A DNA stretch of 64,000 bases from Corbicula japonica (lineage: Eukaryota; Mollusca; Bivalvia; Venerida; Cyrenidae): the NCBI GenBank assembly GCA_038501625.1, contig JAZAYU010000035.1:878001-942000 (forward strand), in the 5' to 3' direction. Below, piece by piece: positions 28,701-40,700 of this stretch. Below the pieces are notes generated by a model. The model made no database searches and was not told the DNA's origin. It saw nothing but the letters and a program-made list of their open reading frames with translations. The stretch's first letter is position 1. Each line of letters starts with the position of its first letter. The position numbers and the translations under genes were made by a program.

Positions 28701-31700
28701 TTGGACTTTAAACTCTAATAAAAATGAATGTTAGTAAGTTTTAGGTTTTAGTAGGAGGGGATTCCTGGACACATATGCAGACAAGCCGACCAAGACGCTT
28801 TTGATCTGCTCTAATAGTAATCAGCTTAGCACTGACAATTACATGTTTATATGGTTGATGGACTTCTTTAATGTTAATGATTCAGTCAGACAATACTGTG
28901 TGGGCAACAATAAATATCCTACCTTGAAAGTAACTTTTGGCCCTGAGATAGCTAACACCTAGCCTCAATATGGACAGTTTATCGAGTTTGGATATCACAC
29001 TTTGCTCAAATGGTAACAGACTTGCTAAATGGTCCAACTCCCCGTTGAGGCGTTCACGATGGCGCTTGCTTGGGTTGCTCTTTGGTGGATCTTTTGCCGG
29101 AGCTTTCACACTGAAAAACACAATAATACATGTATTAGCTCTTAAATTATTTCTGTAATTGTTTTACAAGATAAATCCATGCTCCAGATAATAAAACTAA
29201 ATCTCAGGCATCTGAATGGCTGAAATGGCGACTGATCAAATTGTTGCCAAATTTATTTTGGGTGTTTGCAGCATGGATGCAATATTCATGCCTTTAGGAT
29301 AACAAATGGGAAAAACATCATGAAAGCATCATGTTAATTCCACATATTTTTAAATCATTTACATGATTAAATGGTCAGACAGAATGATAGTGGTAATATT
29401 TTGATGGTTTTATATTTTTCTTGTTTCCCCTTTGCGATTAAACATAATTTTAATGGGTTCATTCCGCATTGAAATGGACAAGTTACATGAACAATTTACC
29501 ATCCCTACTCTCAAGCTTATTTCTAACAATAAGAATTGTGTGTATTTGACCAGTCTGTCCTCTCCGATACTTTTCACGTCCTTTGCAGTGAAGCCTCCCT
29601 GTTAATTACAGAAGCACATTGCCGCCAGATAATCAATTGATATGGAGTGGCACTCGAGATGTCTGAATGGGACATCTTCAAATAATGAAGCGATCATCGA
29701 AAGCTACTTCAACAGTTTAACCATTCAAATGCAAAACAACCCAAGACATTCTCTATTTGTGGTTTACAAGGCAGTGTGGATGCTTGTTTAATACTCACAG
29801 CTCCTAATAATAATTACAAACATTCTAAAGTTTTTCCAGGGTGTAAGCATGAAAAAGCTACATAAATTGAGAAGTCTAGTGCCCAAGGTTACCAGTCGCC
29901 ATTTCAGCCAATCAGATGCTTGAGATTTGAGACTGGTTTCCAATCTCAGCTTTATAACATTCAGCCCAGATGTTACTAAATTTCATGGATTTCAGCAGTA
30001 GATCATTCAATGAATTAAAACTCCAATGAAAAAAAGAATTGAAAATAAAAGTGATTTTATACAATAGAAAACCATGAATTTATTTAGCCATGAACACGCC
30101 ATTTTACCGGTAACCATGAAATTTTATTTCCGTGATCATAAATGCAGTTACATTATTTAAGAAAGCAGCCCCACAAAATGATTTTCTTTCTAAAATATTC
30201 TGTTTATTGAAACATGTTTAACAACATTTTTTTAATCATTTTAACCATTGAAGCATTAGAATGCATCATTATAAATGAAGTTAAAATATATCTTATTTAA
30301 TACAAAAATTATAACCCTTAAAATCACTTGATCTCAAAATCTCAATTAGTTTGCAAAAATAATGTTTCAAAAGGTTTTGACTATATAAAATTAGAATTTG
30401 TAAAAAAATAATGTAGAATTGTTTAATGAATAATATTTTAGTGTTACTTGCATAAAAAGATATTTGAAAGCCACATTTTTCTTTAAACTTAAAGCAAACT
30501 TTTTAATATTAGATTTTTTTTTTCATCACAAAGCTGGGTGACTTTCTTGGAGTTTTATGAAATAATAATATGGGCCTGCCTCACAGTGTTACATAGAGAA
30601 TGGATCTACTAATGGCATATACACAGGTACAGGACATCAGCTCCTACTGATATTTCCCACACAAGCAGTAAATTTTGAAAGACCAGTCAGCCTTTAAAGA
30701 AAGACAAATCTGAAATCGAGACTCTGATTGTTATTAAAATTTTCCCGAGAATCTTCAATAGATTCTGTTCAAAGAACTGGAGAAAGTGACAGGGACTACA
30801 ACTTTGTTCCATATGATGGCCAACTTGATTTAAAGTGATCTCAAAATGGAATTTGTTCTCAAATTTCACAATAACAATTAAGAAATCAAAGAAAAAGTGG
30901 GAGAGGACTTGATTATTATATGGGCTGGTGTAAAAGAGGATAAAAATAGATTCAGCAGTGTTTAGCACAATAGCTCTGAGTTCCTAGCTTTCTTTAAAGT
31001 TATGTATAAAACCTTTACAGCATGGGATATCATTGTTATCCTATGAGCAAACAGTGCAGATTCAGATCAGCAAGCACATCTGTGCCATCTGATCAGGATC
31101 TGCACCACTGTTTGCTTTTGATTCATTAGGTTATTTCTGACCAAGAAGAGTCCATTGTAGATCCAAATCAAATGTTACAGATGTGCTATCTGATCTGTAT
31201 CTAAACTGTTCACACATGCAACAACACTCGTATTTATGGAGTAAAGGGTTAAAATGGTTTCTTTTGTTCATTTATAATACCTTTCATGTTGAGTATTAAT
31301 TTACATACAATTTTCTTATATATTTGTATTATATATGTGTAAACATTTGTAGCTGGTACTATAACTTTCTAAGGTTATTAATAATGTTACATAAAGTCCT
31401 GTTTGAAAGCATATTAATTGATTCACTTGGTAAATTTACCTGGTACTATGAAAAATCCCCCTGACAGTGCATGACAACTCACATTGCAGTGTTAAGCAAT
31501 ATTGAATTCTATCTCCAAATCTTGCTCACCTTCATTCTGAATGTGATATCCAAAAAGTATACATAACTTAAAGGGAGATGTGCACGATTGATGAATGGAA
31601 CAGATTTGCGAAAAGGGTTATTAATCAGTTGAATATCATTATTTGAAGCTCAAATATTGATTTACACCCGAAATATTTCAAAACAATATTTTATAAAAAA

Positions 31701-34700
31701 GATATATAAATAGTGTTTCTTATCCTATGCGACGCGCATAGGTTAGCTATTTTTGTATCTCTGCATAAAGCCACAGTGGTTTTTGGGATTGTCAGGTGAT
31801 CACCTCAACCAAAATACGCATTCGGTGTACCTTGCCGACTATCGACGTTGCCATTTGTTTCAAAATGCCTGGGCCACCACGAATAGTAAGCGTGACATTC
31901 CCATGATCGCTAAATATAGAATGTATTTTTGTATAGGGATTTCTTCAGCGGATTGTTTTCAGGTCCGGTAAAATGGTAAAATTAACCGAAAACTTCCTCC
32001 TGGAGGGTTTGAAATGTAGAGTTTAGTGAAAAGTACACGTATGTGTTACATAGATCGATCTGTTTACGATTTTACCGAGTACACCTGCTCGACCCTGCAC
32101 ATCTCCCTTTAAAACACAACATTATTTTTTTTCAACTTTGTATTAAAACATCAGTGGGTGGGTGTCATTATCCATTTCGAGTTTATTAGCTCAAAAAATT
32201 CAGGTGATTTGCAGACCAAGATCCCTGTTATATCACTCGTACCAAAATTCCTGATTCTTTAATTAACCCTTTCTTCCATATATAAGCCTTTATGGCATAG
32301 GCAAACAGTGTAGATCCAGATCAGCCGGCACATCTGCACCATCTATCTTGATCTGCACTGTCTACTTTTTTATTTATTAGATTATTTTCTGATAAAAAAG
32401 CAAACAAATGCAAATATATATAGTGTAATAGCTTAAAATAATGGACACACCTTTCTATCAATTTAGCTGGTCCTTTCACTAACATTACCATATTAGGGAT
32501 GTTTTACAAAAATGCAAACAGTATAGACCCCAATAAGACTGTGTGGAAACTTGCTGATCTGGATCTACACTGCTGGCACATGCAATAAAACCTGTGCATA
32601 TGGAGTAAAGGGTTAACCCATTCCTGTATATATACGCATTTTTACGCATGTGCGACCAGTGTAGATCCAGATCAGCCGGCACATCCGTGCCGTCTGATCA
32701 GGATCTGCACTGGTCGCATTTTGGTCAGAAATAACCTAATGAATCAAAAAGCGAACAGTTTAGATCCTGATCAGACGGCACGGATGTGCCGGCTGATCTG
32801 GGATCTAAACTGTTCGCCCTAGCAATAAAGGTGTATCTGTACGGGAAAGGGTTAAATAAAATTCCAGTTCCAATGGCTTGAAATCAATGCCGTTATTTGT
32901 ATTGATCTGATGGAAATTTACTGTAACTTCAATGAAATGTGAATAATTAAACAGAGAGAGTATCAACACAAGGCTTGTCATGTCTTAATTGAACATGATA
33001 ATTGTTGCAGAGCAGTGCAAGGTGCCACGGACCTTTGAAATCCTACAAGAAGGAAATTAGGTGTCAGTGAAAAACATCTGCAGTGAAATTGTCATTGCTG
33101 TTGCGATAAGAATCAAAATGGTCTGTTCAGATTTTCAATGTTACAAGTATAATAGTGGAAACAGTTTTATCGCGTTTTAGAAATGAGGCATTTCGAAAGT
33201 GAATTCCTTCATTTTAAAAACCATTAGATGTAAAATTATTGCAGTAAAACACAACAGTTTGGTATGAAAATGGAATTTTTTGGGGGGCAAAATTCATAAA
33301 ACCTTTTGTCATCCCATTTAAGACCAGTGTAGATCCGGATCAACCTGCACATTCATGCAGTCTGATCAGGATTTACAATGTAAGCTTACTGGTTAGAAAT
33401 ACTATAACAAATCTAAAAGGAAACACTGTAGATGCATGGATGTGCAGGCTGATATTGCTTTTATCTTTTTACCTCAAACTGGAACTTTGTTTTGTGCCCA
33501 TGTAGCTTAATTGTAATGCAGTGGGATAAATTCAATTATAATACATATCTATCCGCCAGCTTATGTTAAGATTCGAACCAGGGTCTCCTAGAAACTTGCA
33601 GGTTGAATTGATGCTGTATTGGAATAACAAAATTGCTGTTTACACCTTTCTTGAATTACCACCTTCTGTTATCAATGCTAAAACATTGTGAAGCAATAGA
33701 TTTTTCTTGCTGTTTCCTGTTCTCTCAAATTTGATATTAAGAAAAACAATTGTATTCAATTTATTGTGTGGCAAGTGAAGTTCAACAGGTACTGCGAGCT
33801 GACTTTGTGACAGGAATGTGCTATTTCATACTGCTACTGCTATGTAATTATGTGGTAATAAAACTTCAAGTTTTACTCTAGGTGGGAGGGGTCGGTGACT
33901 TGCTGACAGAGGACAATACAGCATGTCCTCTTGCTCACCTATACCATACTGCTACAACATTTTCAGACAGAGATTTCACTAACTTAATCCTTTCCTCCAT
34001 ATATACACATTTTTATGCATGTGCAGCCAGTGTAGATCCAGATCAGCCAGCACATCCATGCCATCTAAACAGGATCTGCACTGGTCACATTTTGGTCAAT
34101 GAACTTAATGAATCATAAAGCACAAAGTGCAGATCTTGATAAGACAGCACAGATGTGCTGGCTGATCTGGATCTACACTGTTTGACCATGCAATAAAGGT
34201 GTGTCTATGGAGGATTTAACCAATATTTCATCGTGTTCATTTGGGTATGGAAAACATTTGATTTGTTTAATGTGTGTGAAGCCTGAAGGGTTTGCAAAGC
34301 ATGGACAGTGCCCAAGGTTATAAAACTGAGCATGGAAACCAGTCTCAAATCTCAAGCATCTGATTGGCTGAAATGGCGACCAGTCGCCATTTCAGCCAAT
34401 CAGATGCTTGAGATTTGAGACTGGTTTCCAATCTCAGCTTTATAACCTCCAGTCCAGAAATATGCATTCCCATTACTGTTTATGAGCAAGCTCAATCAAA
34501 CCGAGTCTTCTATATTTTGATCTTTGTGGGATTGTTGGATTTCAGTTCCTTCTTCATCTAGTCATAGGGGCTTCATGCATCACAGACAAAAAATCTTAAA
34601 ATAACTTAAGAAAATCTCTTTTCTATACACTTCATGAACACATGATTTCAAAACTCTGTTATGTCTGCAAAAACTGGAAGTTTCTCCATCACGACAGAGC

Positions 34701-37700
34701 AGTTGAAGCAAAATGTGGTCAGACATGCAATAGCGCCATCTATCTTCCTTCTAGAATGTCTTTCACGCTAAAAGGAATGGAGGGTCATAGCTATGATGAA
34801 TATAGAATTATTATAAATTGCTTGCTTTGTAAATTACTGTTCTGTATATGGGATATTACGTACAATTTCAGAGGCTTTTACAAATGGTTGGAAATGGGTT
34901 GTGGTTCACAAAAGGGAAATAAAAGCAACAAAAACTGTCAGTTGAAGAAATGGACTTAAAATGTTGAAATTTTATTTTTTATCATTATTGTCACTTATAA
35001 GTTCTAATGTGAAACTACTGTATGACCTTTTTTTATACAGTTACTATAGTTTTCCATATAAGTGACATTATTTTGTTTAGTGTAAAAAAGTTCAAATGAG
35101 TACAAACAAATTGGTAGGAAAAATGTTAGAAGTTCTACATTGTGCTAATTTTGATAATTCTAAAAAAAGGCAAAATACTGATATCAGAAAATGCCCTGTT
35201 CCAAAACCCTAGCGTATCCAGGGTAATAGATGAAAGTACATATTTATATAAGGTCATTGTAAAAATTGTTGGCGTCAGAGAAGGCTGTAGCATCTAGGAA
35301 GAATCAAAGATTATAACTACATTTATATGTCACTGGATTATATAATACATTATGTTTCAAACCTGCCCTGCCAAAGTTTCCAAAAATCAAACTGCCTAAT
35401 TAATACAGTTAAACCTGCCTTAGCAGCCACCTGTATTTAGCAACCACCTGTCTTAAACAGCCATTAGCAATATGTCCTAAACTGAACTTTTGTTATTATT
35501 TTTACCTGTCTTAAGAAGCCACCTGATTAAAGCAGCCAGTTTCTGTCACTCCCCCGAGTGGCTGCTTAATACAGGTTTGACTGAACCTACCAAAATACTC
35601 AACAGTATTATCTTTAACCTAATAAATCAAAAAGTGAACAGTGCAGATCCTGATCATATGGCACTGATGTGCCAGCTTATCTGGATCTAAACTGTTTGCC
35701 CATGCCATAAAGGCATATAAATGGAGAAAAGTGTTAAGTGACTCTAAGTCTCTCACTTTTCCACACAGAATTTCTTCCCAAATGTCCAACACAGCCCATA
35801 TCTGATGATTTGTGAAAGCATTATAACACACATATTAACAAATGCATGGTCTGGACCAAAATGTCATGGGCCTTTTATAAAATGCAAATTTATGAAATCC
35901 ACTCAACAAGGCATTTGCAAACCAGACAATTATAAAGGTCTGCATAGTGTGTGCAATGAAATTCATATTTAAAATATCTTGGTATCTTTCTTGACAAAAA
36001 TATCACCCAGTTCTGCTAAACCACAAAAAGACACTAAATTTGACACCTTCCTCAATGAAGAGCTCACAATTTTTAATATCCCTTAAGGAGTATTCCTCCA
36101 AATTGACCAATCAAAACACATTATCTTGAATAAACTGTTCTGAAATAAATACCACTATTGTACAATAAAGCCGGGTAAAAGCCGCACAGAAATAATAATA
36201 GTTAGTTCGGGATGCTGGCGGAGTTGTTCCCAGAGGTTCCATTTATTCTCACCCTTCGTAACTGTATTTCACACCTTCAAAAGAAAGCTTTATTTGCATA
36301 ATACTGTCAGTTAAAAAAATGTTTCTTTCTCTATTTGGAAAATGAAATTTTTTATAATGCTTTATTGATACTTGTTTATGTTTTTGTGTGTAGGTAACTT
36401 TAGCATACAGCTCATTTTAATTTAGCAAAACTTAGGTGAACAGAGACTAATAACAAAATGAGCCTGTCCACGGAAAAGGAAACCCACAGTAATGAAGATC
36501 GAGTTTAAACACCATCAAATATTAATAATGTAACAGCCTATAAACTAGTCTAAAAGTAAAAATCCCTTGAAAACCTTATACATGTACTGCTAAATTATGC
36601 CAAATTTAATGAAAACTTAATGAAAAAAAAATGTAAGAAAAGATATCCAAAAACGCAAAAGCTGACAAATAAACAGCCTTAAAACCGTTGCATTTATAAA
36701 ACTAAACAGGTTTAATAATTGTTCCCAAAAAGAAAGAAAAAGAATAAAAGAAAACAATTATAATATAATGTTATATTGATATATTCTTATTTCTTACACA
36801 CCCTTATTATAGATTTTGTAACTCACAACCAGGGTTGAAGGTTATATAACTGAGTTTGGAAACCAGTCTCAAATCTCAAGCATCTGATTGGCTGAAATGG
36901 CGACTGGTCGCCATTTCAGCCAATCAGATGCTTGAGATTTGAGACTGGTTTCCATGCTCAGTTTTATAACCTTGGGCACTGGGCTGACTAAACAATGGAA
37001 ACGCTCAGAATAAAAATCTGCTTTATCAACAAAAACAAAAATTGACCATTGTCTCAAAGGATTGCATCAATCTGTGTCACATGCTGTATAAAACTGAATA
37101 GTCAAATAATTACGTCTTTATTTACTCCACGATCCCTCAATGAAAGCCATGACAGATTGCCCCAACAATTCAAAACAAATTGAACATATCTTTTTCCCAA
37201 AGTTATCCGCCGTTCAATGGACGAGGGGTAAAGGTCTCTTCCCCTACTGAGTAAGACGGCTCAAATGTCGTATGTAACAAAATGGAGGTACGGCTCAATG
37301 AATTTGGAGAAACGTACACCCATCATCTTCCGACTGCCATATCCTGTCAAGATCTAACGGTTAAAAGGGATTGCAAAAAGGGACGTCAAATACGATCTGT
37401 CGAAACTGTCTGAATGATGAACTTTTTTTCTCCCCTAATATCTTTTGTTACAACGTTGTGGACAAGACATGAATTATATTGACACAAGTACCAACAAAGA
37501 CCATTTTTTTGTCATCAAGAATCTAAAGCAAAGTCTAGTACTTTTGGAAACTGTGATCAAAGAATGATTACAAGTTAACGTTTCAAACCCATTTGATTAT
37601 AATAGGGAAATGTGTTTTAAAATTATTTTAAATGAATATTAAGGAAGGCAGACTCCAGTTTTTCACTACACATTTCGAGTTTATTTGACACTTCTTCAGG

Positions 37701-40700
37701 TGAATGATATTATGTCAACATTAATTTTGTCATAAACAATTTCAATTAACAATTACCATTCATTTAAATGTTAATCTTATTGTTGATATTTTAAGGTCAA
37801 TTTAGAATTTTAAAATTATGGTAATCAGAATAATAAAATGAAGTAAATATATCAATTTTGATTTTAAAAAATGGCCATTCTAATCCCATCTAATCTGGTA
37901 GGTAATATCTATGATTTTTCCTTTATGCCACAAAACAGTTTTAGCAACAACACATTACATTAATAACCAAAATAGCAATTAAAAAGCCATTATTTTAGAA
38001 AGCAAAATAATCATCAATAACAGTAATTTTGCTTTCAATTTAATACTGAAGAAAATACAAATTTCACTTTTTTTTGCGACTCATTCCAGCAGACCGAATT
38101 GGTTTGAGCATACAGCGATCATTACTGTAAACCGATCTCTAAATTGTTCCTACACGCAATTATCAAAGAATGTGTCAAAATATTACTACTCCTTACTTTT
38201 CAGTCAATCAACTGAGTCAAATTTAGTCGGTGACATTGAATTAAATAATTGGACATGTACAGGTGTTCAAATCATATCAGGATTTAAACCTTTGTCTGCT
38301 CTTTGATTATCGTAGGAGATAAGAAACTATTGTCACAAACACTTCAGGGCTGAAGGTTATAAAGCTGAGATTGGAAACCAGTCTAAAATCTCAAGCATCT
38401 GATTGGCTGAAATGGCAACTGGTCGCCAATTTTTCAGCCAGTCAGATGCTTGAGATTTGAGACTGGTTTCCATGCTCAGTTTTATAACCTTGGGCTCTGG
38501 AATAGTATAAGATTAGTCACAAATATGTATGTATTGGAAGACAAATCGTGAACAGTCCTTTTGGAATAACAGAACGTTGTGAGGTCTGTGACCCAGTTAT
38601 CATATTAACCCTTAACACAATAAAATTATACATGTTTATCATGCGTGTACTGTGTAGATCAAGATCAACTGGCACATCCATGCCATCTAATCAGGTTCTT
38701 CAAAGTTCACTTTCTGATTTATTAGGGCCCAAGATCATAAAACTAAATTTTGAGATCAGTCTCAAATCTCAAGGATCTGATTGGCTGAAATGGCGACTGG
38801 TCGCCATTTCAGCCAATCAGATGCTTGAGATTTGAGACTGATCTCCAGATTTAGTTTTATGATCTTGGGCATAGGTTATTTCTGACCAGAAAGCAAACAC
38901 TGTTCGCACATGTGATAAAATGTGTATATATGGAGGAAAGTGATAATAGCAATTTAAATGTTAATCTAATTGTTGACATTTTATGGTTAGTGAATAGTTT
39001 ATTTTAGATAATTACCGAAATTTAATTGTATTTTTGTAGGTTTTAGAAAACAAAATTAAAATTGATTCCAAAATATGTTTTAAAAGTAATATAGAAATAA
39101 AAAAATCGGTAAAATATTTCATTTTCTTCTAGACTAATGAATTCTTCAACATAAATGATTATCTCTCTTACTGATGCATGAATTTTAAACAAACAGTAAC
39201 AGTTGCCTTTTGCCGATTGCGGCAATAGATTTATTCCGGATTCAAGGTATATACCTCTTATCTTAAAATAAAAATCTCGGCAAAACAATCCTGCCTTTGT
39301 GAACGTATTTATGTTTGACTCAATGCACAGCAATTAAGCATTCAATAGCATTTAGAGATTTTAAGAAAAGGTGCAAGTGTACAAAAGTTTGTGACACATA
39401 AATAAATGATGAAGAAATCGACAGATTAAATAGAAAATTTATCTTTCGATTTAATTTTCTTTAATATGAACATGATAAGATCAAGGCGCTAGACCTGCAG
39501 AGAAGAACAACTTTCATTTCTTTCTGGTAAAACAGACCATAGTTGCATCTAATCAAAACAACAAATCTTTGGTCTACAATGTTTGACTCCCATAATGAAC
39601 AAAAGCATTCTTATGTTATGTGGTGGGTGGGGAAAACATTTACAACTGTGTCCTGGAACAGGCGGATTCGACAAGCCTCTACTTGTTTCTAGAAGTCTTT
39701 AGCTATATTCTGTCAGGTCTTTAATAAATTTCTAAAATCTCTCTTAAGTTTTTTGCTATGGTAATGCAATCATATAGTTTGATAACTTTAATAATGTTGA
39801 GAAATTCTGACTTAGTAATCCAAGCAATTTTATAAGTTGTAAAACTCACTGAATACATTAATATAAATTATTACAATCTCATTATGACCCCTTAAAAATA
39901 TTCAACTGGGGTCATAAGACCCCTGGTGAAATCAATGATAGATACTTTAAATATTTGACTTAGAATTCAAATTTAGTGATACCATAAAAAATGATTAATT
40001 AGAGAGTTAAAATATTCTATATAAATTTACCGCCATACAGCCTTTCGCACATTACATGCTAACGTTTTCAACTGTTTTGTATTTATAATGCAGCCTGAAG
40101 CAGATGGAAGCCAAAACCTCAGTAAAATACATTTATGTGACTATTGTGTTTGGTATGGTCTTTACTCCTTCTTATTAAATATTTGACTTAGTATTCTTAT
40201 GTTAAAACAGGATCTGGCAACTTAGTCACATTACTGGCATAATATTATCCCTATTTTTGATACAATTTCACAGTTCTCTCTGTTTACATTTTCAATATAT
40301 AATTATATGATTCTAAATCACATGGGTGGAGTACTTTGTATTATGTGGTATACAAAGCCTGATTAACTGACAAAATTGCTCGAATGAACATGAACAGTTT
40401 TCGCTCTGTTTTAAAAAAGGGAATGAACAAATTGATACATGCATTCTGCTGAGTAACTGAAACTGGGTATGCAGTAAGTTTTAATAAAAGGAATTTTCAA
40501 TTGATTCTTCATATGAACAACTAATAAATATGGAATAACAATTAAATAAGAAAACCAAGCAAAAGTGTTGAAAACAAGCAGTCATAATCAAAGGATTTTT
40601 AAAGTTTTGCACTGAATTTACTAACTGTTTCAGAGCTTGTCGGCACTTCAATTAGAATCGTTGGAAACCAATGGTTGATACCATAATCTTCATAAGTCTT

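Larger units (their letters stand above)
11619..28922 (-). other. AHR intron 2
   Basis: About 17.3 kb without a supported gene. Besides the repeats listed separately, 12000-12900, 17000-18000, 21000-25700 and 27320-28900 are AT-rich and featureless to my reading. A few 60-90 codon open frames occur (for example 12003-12257, 20351-20578 and 28411-28662) but show no recognisable domain. Confidence 0.85.

Noticed and set aside
33560..33610. Functional tRNA gene
   Set aside because: Only the B box is convincing. No cloverleaf can be drawn.
34642..34959. 105-codon plus-strand frame
   Set aside because: The longest simple frames here are near this length by chance in AT-rich DNA. No domain or splice signals are recognised, and it lies in AHR intron 1.
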